64,000 nucleotides of DNA, from assembly GCF_001012825.1 (NCBI RefSeq), contig NZ_LCZJ02000098.1, forward strand, positions 1-64,000, in the 5' to 3' direction. The position numbers and the translations under genes are program-made. This document shows positions 56,144 to 64,000 of this stretch, piece after piece. The notes below the pieces were generated by a model. The model saw only the letters and a program-made list of their open reading frames with translations. It did no database searches and had not been told where the DNA came from. This stretch comes from Paenibacillus etheri. GTDB lineage: Bacteria > Bacillota > Bacilli > Paenibacillales > Paenibacillaceae. Each line of letters opens with the position of its first letter. Position 1 is the stretch's first letter.

Positions 56144-58529
56144 TCAGGCGGTAGAATTGCTCCGTGTAGAAACGGAGCTTTTTACGCTTTTTCTTCAAGG
56201 AAGGCCATATCATCCTACTGTGGAGACCTTGCAGCTTCATCGTTCTTCTAGTCAGGAGTGGGTAAATGCTCAGTTTGGGATTACATGCTCCGAACGGCTT
56301 GGTAATGTTCAGATTAAAGTGTTTTCTCCTGAAGCTCACGGGATGGTGGACTGGCAGCCGGGGGAGTCTGTTTTTCCTTGTTTTTATGAGACACAGTCGT
56401 ATGAGCTGGTGATCCAGAGGAAGACCGCTGCTAACCTCTCTTTTTATCATGAAAATGTGCTGCTTCGGCAGGCAATTAAGCCCCTAGGTGAGTCTATTCT
56501 TGCGGGTGTGCTGAACTTTGGGAATGAGGTCGGTTTGACGGAATGGGAGATCCGCAGTTCGGGACAGGCTTTGCTGCGGGTAGAGATGGAGATCTTCCCC
56601 TCTAAAATGGATTACAAGCTGGATTACCAGAATATTTTAAATGAAGTGAATGAGCAGATTTATAACTTGGCTTTTGATTTTTTGCGCAAAACCTACCAAC
56701 TAACAGGCTTGCGGGAGACGCAGCATCAGAGCCTGACGGAGTTTTTCACCATACTTCAGCATGTGTTTAGACAGCTCTTGGATGCCGTTGAGCGGATTAA
56801 CAAGAATCCCAATTACGCTCTGCTTCAGGACCGCCGACTAGTGGATGCCAATCGGGTCAAAAAGGCAGGAAGAGAGAACATCCGCGAGCTCGCGAAGCAT
56901 CCCGAACGATTAAGAGAAGACATGAACCATGGATTCTTGACCATCGGCAGCCGAAATTACACAGCCACACATTTAATGGAGACACGAAGACGCCTCGCCT
57001 ATGATACTAATGAGAACCGGTTCATCCGCTGGATGCTGGAACGCATTCATGGAAAGCTGAAAGAGCTCAAGGGTCGCTGGAAGATTAAAAACCGAACCCC
57101 AGATCCATTACTTATAAAAAGGTTAGACAACATGCTCACTCAACTAGAGCGGGTGCTCAAGATGGATTTTTTGCGTGAGGCTGGAGTAATGAGGCAGATG
57201 TCCGTTACACTGGTGCTGCAGATGGCCCATGGATACCGCGAGGTCTATCGCTGTTATCTAATGCTGCTCAAAGGCTTGTCGATCCAAGGTGATCTGCTGC
57301 GACTGTCTATGAAGGATGTCGCGCAGCTCTATGAGTATTGGTGTTTCTTGAAGCTGAATCAGCTCCTGGGGCAGAAGTATAAACTGGTGAAGCAGGATAT
57401 TATTAAGGTGAATCGAAATGGTATTTTTGTTACCCTTGACCGCTCGCAGAGCGCTAAGATGGTGTACGAGAATCCAGTTAACGGAGAGCAGTTCATCCTG
57501 TATTATAATGCGATTCCTAGCTCGGATAAGGCACCGACGCTCAATCAGCGTCCGGATAATGTGCTGACACTGAAGAAGAAGGATGCTGGCAAAATCAAAG
57601 AGTATAAGTATGTTTTTGATGCGAAATATCGGTTAAATCCGGCTTATGAAGGGACTTCCTATCACCGCACTTATAGGCAGCCTGGTCCTGAAGAGGATGA
57701 CATCAACACCATGCACCGTTATCGGGATGCCATTGTGTATCAGGAGAAGGGATCGGGAGAATATGAGCGAAGCATGTTTGGCGCCTATGTGTTATTCCCC
57801 TACCCGGATGAGGAGCGGTATAAGACCCACCGATTCTATAAAAGCATCGAGCTATTGAACATTGGCGCTTTGCCATTCCTACCGAATTCTACGAGCCTAG
57901 TTGAGCGATTCTTGGAAGAGATTATTCAGGATAGTCCGGAAAAAGCTTATGAACGCTCGACTCGTCCGCGCGGCACGAAAGAATACTATGCCAACCAACT
58001 CGCGGGTAAAAATGTTCTTGTTGGTTCTGTCCGGGGACCCGAACAAGTCGAGGTGGCGAGGCAGCATTCTTTTTACCATGTACCTTTGAAGAACCTTGCA
58101 AGCCAGAAGATAATAACCCAAATCGAATATGTAGCGATGTGCCAATCCAGAAGGAAATTCATCGATCCTGCAAAGACAGGGATTCATTGGGTGGGTAAAG
58201 TGGTAGATTGGGAAGTGGTGAAACGGAAGGAAATAAAGGAGATCGTCCCTGAGCCTCATAAGGAAGAGAAAGATTATGTTAGATTTACAGTCGAGGAATG
58301 GATACCTTTAAAGCCTCACATTGCTTTAGGGGGACAGGGAATAAATACGGTCCTTTACACAAGCAAATATGTCCTAGACCGAGCGCTGGAAATCGCGGAG
58401 CTTCGCTTAGAAACGGAGGGAGATCTTCGTGAATGGCGTGAGAAACGCCGAAAGGGCAGAGTGAAGGTGAAGGTCGATCATGAGCAGTTTGTGGATTTAG
58501 GAAAGGTTGTGGAAGTTCGGAATATTTAA
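56115..58529 (+). CDS. DUF2357 restriction endonuclease-like protein (McrC role)
   Basis: An 804-residue protein from ATG 56115 (GGAGGAAG lies just before it, inside the McrB-like gene). The order is an N-terminal beta-rich part (about 1-150), a DUF2357-like helical middle (about 200-440; NRFIRWMLERIHGKL) and a C-terminal nuclease domain with YKYVFDAKYRLNP (D502-x-K504, the PD-(D/E)xK catalytic pair). It fills the place of McrC, the nuclease and GTPase stimulator, but is about twice the usual McrC size. With the NERD and McrB-like genes it forms a type IV-like restriction module aimed at modified DNA. Confidence 0.8.
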   Translation: MDSPHTGSLNQAVELLRVETELFTLFLQGRPYHPTVETLQLHRSSSQEWVNAQFGITCSERLGNVQIKVFSPEAHGMVDWQPGESVFPCFYETQSYELVIQRKTAANLSFYHENVLLRQAIKPLGESILAGVLNFGNEVGLTEWEIRSSGQALLRVEMEIFPSKMDYKLDYQNILNEVNEQIYNLAFDFLRKTYQLTGLRETQHQSLTEFFTILQHVFRQLLDAVERINKNPNYALLQDRRLVDANRVKKAGRENIRELAKHPERLREDMNHGFLTIGSRNYTATHLMETRRRLAYDTNENRFIRWMLERIHGKLKELKGRWKIKNRTPDPLLIKRLDNMLTQLERVLKMDFLREAGVMRQMSVTLVLQMAHGYREVYRCYLMLLKGLSIQGDLLRLSMKDVAQLYEYWCFLKLNQLLGQKYKLVKQDIIKVNRNGIFVTLDRSQSAKMVYENPVNGEQFILYYNAIPSSDKAPTLNQRPDNVLTLKKKDAGKIKEYKYVFDAKYRLNPAYEGTSYHRTYRQPGPEEDDINTMHRYRDAIVYQEKGSGEYERSMFGAYVLFPYPDEERYKTHRFYKSIELLNIGALPFLPNSTSLVERFLEEIIQDSPEKAYERSTRPRGTKEYYANQLAGKNVLVGSVRGPEQVEVARQHSFYHVPLKNLASQKIITQIEYVAMCQSRRKFIDPAKTGIHWVGKVVDWEVVKRKEIKEIVPEPHKEEKDYVRFTVEEWIPLKPHIALGGQGINTVLYTSKYVLDRALEIAELRLETEGDLREWREKRRKGRVKVKVDHEQFVDLGKVVEVRNI

Positions 58530-58556
58530 AGTTAGTGAAAATGAAGTAAGGTTATT

Positions 58557-58602
58557 GTCCTGCCATTTATCAAGCATCCCGCTGGATAATGGCAGGATTT
58601 TT
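58557..58602 (+). terminator. Terminator of the McrBC-like operon
   Basis: CCTGCCATTTATC and GATAATGGCAGG form a long stem, followed by ATTTTT. Confidence 0.85.
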
Positions 58603-58948
58603 AAATTGGGCAAATACAAAACATCCTGTTAATAGGCGGTACTTGGAATGAACATGTTATGATAACAGTTATATAGAAAGAGATCACATGGAAAAGCTTA
58701 TAGATGAACTGGATGTACAAGTGTTTTGTATAGATTCTGAAAGTCTTGAAGTACATAATTATGAAATCATTGAATTGTAGCGCTGAGCTTCTCTCCTTCT
58801 CTCCCTCACATATATCCACCCCGCAACTCAAGTATCGCCGCTTTCGCAGATTGTGATCTTTCACCCGTTTCCCACCATCCCACAATTATCAAAACATTTG
58901 TTAATGGTTTGGGCTTTTCTACGTATTAACTTATGTAAGTTTCTTCAC
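58603..58948. other. Intergenic stretch before the sigma factor gene
   Basis: It holds a 30-codon open frame (58688-58780, starting MEKLIDELDV) with only a weak ribosome binding site, and A/T-rich sequence; no gene is supported. Confidence 0.3.
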
Positions 58949-58968
58949 AACAAATTGCGCAATTTGTT
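58949..58968. promoter_or_regulatory. Perfect 20-bp palindrome upstream of the ECF sigma gene
   Basis: AACAAATTGCGCAATTTGTT, fully self-complementary, 38 bases before the sigma factor start codon. Its shape suits a dimeric repressor; it lies where the promoter or early leader would be. Confidence 0.55.
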
Positions 58969-59006
58969 TAGCTTTTCGATGAAGGTGAGGTGGAAGGAGG
59001 GTGAAG

Positions 59007-59585
59007 ATGGAAGTTATCCAGGGTACTGCGGACCGTTACAAGAATATCGAAAGATCACGTGGTGCCATGATGTCAAAAGAGGAATTTACCCGGATGTACG
59101 ATACGTACTACAAACGTGTTTACAAATATATTAGTTATCGTATTAATAACCACCACGTGTCAGAGGACATTTGCAGTCAGGTGTTTGAGACGGTGATGTG
59201 TAAGTATTATAGCTTTTCAGAAGAAAAATCGAATTTTGAGGTTTGGCTGTTTGCCATTGTAAGGAACGCTGTGACGGATTACTTCCGGGGGCAGAAGAAA
59301 AGAAGCTACACCTCACTAGATTCTTTACTGGAGCTCATATTTCCCAAGCCGTCTCCGGAGGAACTGGCGATTCGTGAGGATAATAATCAAGCACTGTTTA
59401 AGGCGCTCTCCAAGCTGCGTGAGAAGGAACGTAATATCATTGCAATGAAATATGGGGCTGGGCTGAAAAATTCCGAAATCGCACAGATCATGGGAGTCAG
59501 TGAGTCCAATATTGGTGTCGTTTTGCATAGAAGTCTGAAGAAACTGCATATTTCCTTAAAAGCAGGAGGATTCAACCATGAATAA
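59007..59585 (+). CDS. ECF-type RNA polymerase sigma factor
   Basis: A 192-residue sigma-70 family protein. Region 2 (about 30-95) includes FTRMYDTYYKRVYKYISYRI, the recognisable DxxQ-like ISEDICSQVFE equivalent (HVSEDICSQVFETV) and VWLFAIVRNAVTDYFR. Region 4 (about 130-185) ends with GLKNSEIAQIMGVSESNIG, the promoter -35 reader. ATG 59007 is chosen because GGAAGGAGG ends six bases earlier; a GTG at 59001 would leave no spacing. The stop overlaps the next start by eight bases, the usual arrangement for a sigma factor and its membrane regulator. Extracytoplasmic stress response is likely, but the signal is unknown. Confidence 0.9.
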   Translation: MEVIQGTADRYKNIERSRGAMMSKEEFTRMYDTYYKRVYKYISYRINNHHVSEDICSQVFETVMCKYYSFSEEKSNFEVWLFAIVRNAVTDYFRGQKKRSYTSLDSLLELIFPKPSPEELAIREDNNQALFKALSKLREKERNIIAMKYGAGLKNSEIAQIMGVSESNIGVVLHRSLKKLHISLKAGGFNHE

Positions 59586-60438
59586 GAAAAATGATGATCT
59601 CACAAAATTCAGCAAAACCATAGAACTGCTTGAGAATGTTGAACAGGATAACACTGCCACCAAAGAAAGAATTTATAACCGTTTAGTATACAAGCTGGAC
59701 CACGGAGCTCTTGAACTCAAATCAGAGAAAAAGGACGGGATAACGATGAAAAAAAGCAGCTGGAGAAATGCAATAGTGATTGGTAGTGCAGTAATTTGTT
59801 TGGGTGGAGCATTCTCTGCAACCTCCTATGCACAGGATATGTTCCAATCGATCATGGCAAAGTTTGAAGTAGGAAATCTCGAAATCACGCAATACGATAA
59901 GGAAATCCCTTCGGCTGCACAGTCAATGACTCCATCTGAAGAGACTAAAGGCGGGGAGAATGTTGCCATTGAATTGCCAGTTGCAGCTAAGTTAACCCTG
60001 GATGAAGCACGTGCAGAGCTTGGAATGAACTTCCCGGCACCAACCTGGATGGCAGACTATGAGTTTGTGAATGTTGTTCTTCAGGGGACCAGCATGGTTG
60101 AAGTGCAGTATAACTCCGGGGATAAAGCTGTTAATTTCCTAATCTCCAAGGGCGGTGACAATGGGATCAGTACTACGGAAGAAGTGAAGACAGAAGTAAT
60201 TAACGGGACTAAAGTTTATTTTGCAAATGGAATTGTGATTTGGGAAAAAGATGGCTTTACCGTTGAACTGTATGCCCAAGAAGACTTTGACCAAGCCACT
60301 CTTGGGAAGATCATCGACAGTTTCAGCATCGGTGCTCCTGTGAAGTCCTTAGGGGCAGAACAAGTGAAAGAGAACTTGCAGAAGAATGAAGGGGTAGTTG
60401 CAGCTCCAGCTTCGGTTCCGGTTGTAGATTCAAAATAA
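59578..60438 (+). CDS. Membrane-anchored DUF4367-like protein, probable sigma regulator
   Basis: A 286-residue protein with a cytoplasmic N-terminus (about 1-60, charged), one membrane helix (NAIVIGSAVICLGGAFSA, about 64-81) and an extracytoplasmic domain. This domain has an AELGMNFPAPTWMADYEF stretch and ends in a DUF4367-type fold where FTVELYAQEDFDQATLGKII is conserved. DUF4367 proteins often sit next to ECF sigma genes, and the overlap with the upstream sigma gene supports a regulator or anti-sigma role. No zinc-binding HxxxCxxC motif is seen. Confidence 0.65.
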   Translation: MNKKNDDLTKFSKTIELLENVEQDNTATKERIYNRLVYKLDHGALELKSEKKDGITMKKSSWRNAIVIGSAVICLGGAFSATSYAQDMFQSIMAKFEVGNLEITQYDKEIPSAAQSMTPSEETKGGENVAIELPVAAKLTLDEARAELGMNFPAPTWMADYEFVNVVLQGTSMVEVQYNSGDKAVNFLISKGGDNGISTTEEVKTEVINGTKVYFANGIVIWEKDGFTVELYAQEDFDQATLGKIIDSFSIGAPVKSLGAEQVKENLQKNEGVVAAPASVPVVDSK

Positions 60439-60481
60439 TTGGCCTACTTAGGGTAGTAGATGCCCAAAGATACACATAAGT

Positions 60482-60517
60482 AAGACGCGAGGGGATTTCC
60501 CTGAGCGTCTTTTTTTG
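60482..60517 (+). terminator. Terminator after the sigma operon
   Basis: AAGACGC / GCGTCTT arms with an inner AGGG/CCCT pair and a T7 tail. Confidence 0.85.
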
Positions 60518-60631
60518 AGCGCACTCTACATTAAATCCCAAGTTCTCATACAGCAAATGTTGCCTTGGATGCTCACAATATCAAATGATAAAGTTGTGTC
60601 TGGCAGGGAATATAGGGAATAGCAATTCGAA

Positions 60632-60763
60632 TCATGTGTATGCTATGCTACCTTGGATGTAGTTGGTAAAATGGTAGTAGCCAATACTGAAATACCAGCA
60701 GGAGTGATCGTGGCTTTAATCGGTGCTCCATACTTTTTATACTTATTAATTAAAAGTGAATAA
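60632..60763 (+). pseudogene. 3' fragment of a FecCD-type iron-siderophore permease
   Basis: The frame ending at TAA 60761-60763 reads ATLDVVGKMVVANTEIPAGV and then VALIGAPYFLYLLIKSE, the conserved last helix region of FecCD/BtuC permeases (typically EIPVGIVTALIGAPFFLYLL). No start or upstream part exists, so this is a truncated relic. It stops 17 bases before the oxidoreductase gene. Confidence 0.75.
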
Positions 60764-60780
60764 CTGAAGGGACTTCGGAC

Positions 60781-61902
60781 ATGAAAAAGGTTATTGTAAT
60801 TGGTGCAGGGATATTAGGGGCTTCAGCGGCATACCAGATAAGTAAGTTAGGTGCTGAGGTCATCATTATAGATCGTAAAGATGTTGGACAAGCAACAGAT
60901 GCAGCAGCAGGGATTATTTGCCCATGGTTGTCTCAACGCAGAAACAAAGCATGGTATCGCCTTGCTAAAGCGGGAGCAAGCTTTTATCCAGCACTTATTC
61001 AAGAGTTGGAAGAGGCCGGAGAAACCGAGACTGGATACGCAAAGGTGGGAGCAATATGTATTCATGATGATTTGAAAAAATTACTCGCGATGAAAGAAAG
61101 AGCGGAGCTGCGCAGAGAGGACGCCCCTGAAATAGGGGAACTTACGATGCTGACGGATCTTGAAGCGCAAGAGAAGTTTCCATTATTGTCGGAAGGTTAT
61201 CATGCGCTGCATGTATCGGGTGCAGCAAGAGTGGACGGACGTGAATTACGTGATGCTTTGCTAAGAGCGGCACAGCGTAACGGTGCGCAGTTGATTGAGG
61301 GCGATGCTATTTTAGAGCATGATAATCATGAAATTAAAGGGGTTAGTGTAGGAGAACAGACACTCACAGCGGATGAAGTGATTGTGTGCGCAGGGGCTTG
61401 GTCTAACGCTGTGCTTCATCCGCATGGGATCATGCTCCAGGTGCGTTATCAGAAGGCTCAAATTATGCACTTGAAGCTTGCTCAACAAGCGAGTACAGAG
61501 CAATGGCCTGTGGTAATGCCGCCTACAGATCAATATATACTTGCATTTGCAGATCAAAATATCGTGGTAGGTGCTACTCACGAAAATGATGTCACAGGTT
61601 ATGATACCTCAGTAACCGCAGGTGGAATGCAAGAAATCTTAAATAAAGGTCTTCAAACGGCTTCCGGTCTTGCAGATTCCAGCCTAAATGAGATTAGAGT
61701 AGGGTTCCGTCCTTTTACTGCGGATTTTCTTCCCGTGTTAGGAAGGGTTCAAGGCTGGAATAAACTAATTGTTGCTAATGGACTAGGATCATCCGGATTA
61801 ACGATGGGACCCTTTCTTGGTGAGCAGCTAGCCAAGCTAGCCATGGATCAACAGGTAGATATTCAGCTTGAAGATTATGCATTAGAGCATGCCATTAATT
61901 GA
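60781..61902 (+). CDS. FAD-dependent oxidoreductase of the DAO family
   Basis: A 373-residue flavoenzyme with the dinucleotide-binding start IVIGAGILGASAAY (GxGxxG at about 8-13), the Glu/Asp-containing strand EVIIIDRK (about 28-35) and the DAO C-terminal signature NEIRVGFRPFTADFLPVLG followed by LIVANGLGSSGLTMGP. Family members oxidise amino or imino acids, such as D-amino acids, glycine or proline derivatives, and pass electrons to O2 or the respiratory chain. No neighbouring pathway narrows the substrate. GAAGGGAC precedes the ATG. Confidence 0.85.
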   Translation: MKKVIVIGAGILGASAAYQISKLGAEVIIIDRKDVGQATDAAAGIICPWLSQRRNKAWYRLAKAGASFYPALIQELEEAGETETGYAKVGAICIHDDLKKLLAMKERAELRREDAPEIGELTMLTDLEAQEKFPLLSEGYHALHVSGAARVDGRELRDALLRAAQRNGAQLIEGDAILEHDNHEIKGVSVGEQTLTADEVIVCAGAWSNAVLHPHGIMLQVRYQKAQIMHLKLAQQASTEQWPVVMPPTDQYILAFADQNIVVGATHENDVTGYDTSVTAGGMQEILNKGLQTASGLADSSLNEIRVGFRPFTADFLPVLGRVQGWNKLIVANGLGSSGLTMGPFLGEQLAKLAMDQQVDIQLEDYALEHAIN

Positions 61903-61916
61903 TTAGAAGCAACACG

Positions 61917-62059
61917 TAAAAAACCTTCTATATAAGTTGAACTAAAAGCATTCTAAAAAGGAAAAGTGATGGAGGGGAAGTCCAAACATTCACCGCAGTC
62001 ACGCACTTACCTTAATAGAAAAATTTTAAGTTCAACTAATATAGCGAAGGTTTTTTTTA
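61917..62059. repeat. Long inverted-repeat (MITE-like) element
   Basis: The left arm AAACCTTCTATATAAGTTGAA (61921 on, shown to 20 bases or less: AACCTTCTATATAAGTTGAA) pairs with the right arm at 62029-62057, whose complement reads CCTTCGCTATATTAGTTGAA. About 140 bases in total, with an internal AAGTG/CACTT pair. The right arm ends in T8, so the element also works as a terminator for the oxidoreductase gene. It carries no coding capacity. Confidence 0.55.
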
Positions 62060-62111
62060 TCATTTATACTGATAAGACCAATTTATCTTCCTAGGAGTTG
62101 TCTAACGAATC

Positions 62112-63278
62112 ATGATAAAAAAAGAAGTCGCGCATATACGCAAGCAATTTAAGCTGGATCACGATTTAATGAATATTTACGATATTCTCAATGTGTATAT
62201 TATGAAGGAAAGCAACGAGATCTATCATTGGGAGCGCCTGCCGTTTGGAATGGTGGACAGAGAGAAGCAGGAGCTGTACATGGGCAATTTCAAAAAACTC
62301 ATAACCGGCGAACTGGACCAGAAATTGTTCGAGTTGAAGTTTCAGGCGGAAGTGGAGGAGCCAGCGCAGGTGATGCTTCACCAAGCTTTGGTGACTGGGG
62401 ATCCGGATGAATGGCAGGACCTGATGCTGCTGTTGGTGGACAGAATGATGGCGGATACTCATTATGAACGCGATACGGTGATCACTTTCGTTCGCGGACA
62501 ATATTACCGCCCAACCAAAGATAGAAACGATGAAGCCGAGGAAAGTGAGAAAAACGAACTATTCGCACATCCGTTTATTCTATGCAGTGTGAATTCCACG
62601 GAGAAGCAACGTAAGGCTCTCTTATTTGATTATGTGGAGCGGGAATTCAAGTACAATGTCATTGTAGATCCGATCGTCAAGCTAAGTACGCCGGAGCAGG
62701 GCTTCTTTTACCCAAGCGTGACGGACAATTATTCCGATGTGAACCGCATTTTGTATTGTACGGGAAAATCGAACTTTCCAGATCCCCATTTCATCGGGGA
62801 GGTCTTGAATGCCGAAAGATCCGTGACGGCACTGGAAGAGAGAGCTATATTTGAAGACATCGTGAAGGAAGTGGCGGGTGAACAACTTGACGCGACCACC
62901 ATTGCTCAGCTGTACGAGGAAATCCATCAGGTCATCGAAACCAACGATGATAAGGAAGAACCTCCGAAGCTCGATTATAGAGATGTGGAACGCGTGCTGA
63001 AGGTAAGCGGCGTTGAAGACGTGACGACGGAAAAAGTGGAACGTGCGTTTGAAACCATCGTAGACGATAAGCACTATGAGATGAAGGCAAGCAGCGTGAT
63101 GCCGAAATTCACTACAAAATCGATAAAGATCGAAACAAAGGTAGCTACGATTTCGGTCAGCCCACAGGATTTAAAATATGTGAAACAGGTAAATTATCAT
63201 GGGAGACGCTGCATCTTGATCGAGGTCGACGAAGATGCCGTGATCGAAGGGTTCACACTTACAACAGAGACGCTTTAG
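62112..63278 (+). CDS. DUF4317 family protein
   Basis: A 388-residue soluble protein that matches the DUF4317 family as I remember it: start MIKKEVAHIRKQFKLDHDLM, then IYHWERLPFGMVDREKQELY, FVRGQYYRP and CSVNSTEKQRK. The function of the family is unknown; it is acidic and mostly alpha/beta, without signal peptide or membrane segments. The upstream CTAGGAG lies 14 bases from the ATG, a slightly long spacing. It is a single-gene unit with a strong terminator downstream. Confidence 0.8.
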   Translation: MIKKEVAHIRKQFKLDHDLMNIYDILNVYIMKESNEIYHWERLPFGMVDREKQELYMGNFKKLITGELDQKLFELKFQAEVEEPAQVMLHQALVTGDPDEWQDLMLLLVDRMMADTHYERDTVITFVRGQYYRPTKDRNDEAEESEKNELFAHPFILCSVNSTEKQRKALLFDYVEREFKYNVIVDPIVKLSTPEQGFFYPSVTDNYSDVNRILYCTGKSNFPDPHFIGEVLNAERSVTALEERAIFEDIVKEVAGEQLDATTIAQLYEEIHQVIETNDDKEEPPKLDYRDVERVLKVSGVEDVTTEKVERAFETIVDDKHYEMKASSVMPKFTTKSIKIETKVATISVSPQDLKYVKQVNYHGRRCILIEVDEDAVIEGFTLTTETL

Positions 63279-63294
63279 ACTCTTTTTTAATAGC

Positions 63295-63341
63295 GGGCTA
63301 TCCTTAAAGTCTTTGATCAAGACTTGGGATAGCCCATTTTG
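63295..63341 (+). terminator. Terminator after the DUF4317 gene
   Basis: GGGCTATCC (63295) and GGATAGCCC (to 63335), with an inner AAGTCTTTGATCAAGACTT hairpin and ATTTTG following. Confidence 0.8.
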
Positions 63342-63828
63342 TATTGGTATTAACTATGGAAAAAGGAAATACACACAATGAAGTAAGATGGTTACTTCGA
63401 AGTGCGTACTAGACTCACGAAAAAATAAATGCAAATATAAAATTTTGGGTAAGTTTAATTAGATCAGCATGAACGAGGTGTTATTCTATGAAACAATATA
63501 ATCTGGGTATAGAGGCAACATAGGTTTGAACTTCACTTAGATCAAATTGATTTTACAGAATTGTTATCAAACTATTAAAAAAAAGTAGGGTTGTTCAAAT
63601 CCCGTGATATAGCTAATGAAAGCGTTCTCGTTAATTTCGCAACCGCTCTCCTTTAAATGAATTGGCATTATTTAGCGCTTGAAGTTCCTCTGATTTGGAT
63701 ATTTTATTTAGGTATTGTTTTATTTCAATAGGATAATGTTACCTTGCCGTAACACTGTCCTAGGTTTGTAGGAATATAATAAGTCTGTATTCGACACCAA
63801 CCTTAAAAAAAACATCGGAGGTAACACA
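63342..63828 (+). other. Intergenic stretch with a possible broken small gene
   Basis: From 63489 the frame MKQYNLGIEAT stops, but a one-base shift continues RFELHLDQIDFTELLSNY to 63579, so a frameshifted small gene is possible (GAGGTG precedes it). No other gene is supported. Confidence 0.3.
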
Positions 63829-64000
63829 ATGAAAATAAAGAAAACATTATCCGTTGCATTATGCGTAGCAGCAGTTGCATCTTTTTCATCCCAAGCAATG
63901 GCCAATCCTGCCGCAACACCAACCAGTTCAACAGTAGCACCATCCACTAATCAAGTGGGACAAAAATTTACACTAGCTGGAGTTCAGACGAACGCCAAGA
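63829..64000 (+). CDS. Secreted protein, N-terminal part (runs off the window)
   Basis: 57 codons are visible. A clear signal peptide, MKIKKTLSVALCVAAVASFS, ends at SQAMA-N, followed by a Pro/Ser/Thr-rich linker and the start of a domain (VGQKFTLAGVQ). GGAGGTAACACA directly precedes the ATG. The family cannot be told from this part. Confidence 0.8.
   Translation, partial: MKIKKTLSVALCVAAVASFSSQAMANPAATPTSSTVAPSTNQVGQKFTLAGVQTNAK

Noticed and set aside
58688-58780. 30-codon frame starting MEKLIDELDV
   Set aside because: Very short, weak ribosome binding site and no recognisable family; could be chance.
63617-63630. Catabolite-responsive (cre-like) element TGAAAGCGTTCTCG
   Set aside because: Two of 14 positions disagree with the consensus and no clearly catabolic gene follows.

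Overview
The window looks like a chromosomal segment from a low-GC, spore-forming Firmicute, most likely Paenibacillus. The pointers are an S-layer-anchored (SLH) exoprotein, a DUF4855/discoidin exoprotein, the SCIFF ranthipeptide pair, YerC/TrpR-like and VrrA/YqfQ-type proteins, a Spo0E-like phosphatase, a DUF4317 protein and strong AAGGAGG ribosome binding sites. I saw no rRNA, tRNA or CRISPR array. All family assignments are by eye; no search was run.

Layout. 1-930: tip of an IS3-like element followed by sixteen 51-bp tandem repeats, each with a GGGGTATAAATACCCC-type palindrome. 1-8 kb: housekeeping genes (CorA-type transporter, YqfQ/VrrA-like protein, YerC, CbiX/SirB-like chelatase, DgkB lipid kinase, RlmD-type rRNA methylase, APH-like kinase). 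8.2 kb: a 60-codon gene that resembles the catalytic domain of colicin E3. 8.9-14.4 kb: large secreted protein with an internally duplicated DUF4855 + F5/8C module. 14.7-15.5 kb: an SF0329-like gene flanked by two relics of an rlmD 3' end. 15.8-17.5 kb: SCIFF peptide and its radical-SAM maturase. 17.9-26.5 kb: 2,000-residue SLH protein with six 156-residue repeats, then a secreted CAP-domain protein. 26.5-29.4 kb: truncated dihydrouridine synthase and a second, broken SF0329 gene on both sides of an unknown 521-residue protein.

29.6-58.5 kb is a defence island. It holds (i) a lone SF1 helicase with a DUF2726-like end on the minus strand; (ii) a restriction-modification cluster of two C5-cytosine methylases, a probable restriction enzyme, Vsr, a MORC/MutL-like GHKL ATPase, an Mrr-nuclease/SF2 helicase fusion and a small unknown protein; (iii) decayed IS200 and IS4-like elements; (iv) a DISARM-like operon with DrmA and DrmB preceded by two coupled genes that may be a split DrmE, without a visible DrmC or its own methylase; and (v), after an XRE regulator and a Spo0E-like gene, a NERD protein followed by an McrB-like AAA+ GTPase and a DUF2357/PD-(D/E)xK partner, that is, a type IV-like restriction module.

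58.6-64 kb: ECF sigma factor with a membrane partner, a FecCD permease relic, an FAD-dependent oxidoreductase, a long inverted-repeat (MITE-like) element, a DUF4317 protein and the start of a secreted protein cut by the window edge. The best candidates for something new are the split-DrmE DISARM variant beside a MORC-type R-M cluster, and the stand-alone colicin E3-like mini-protein.
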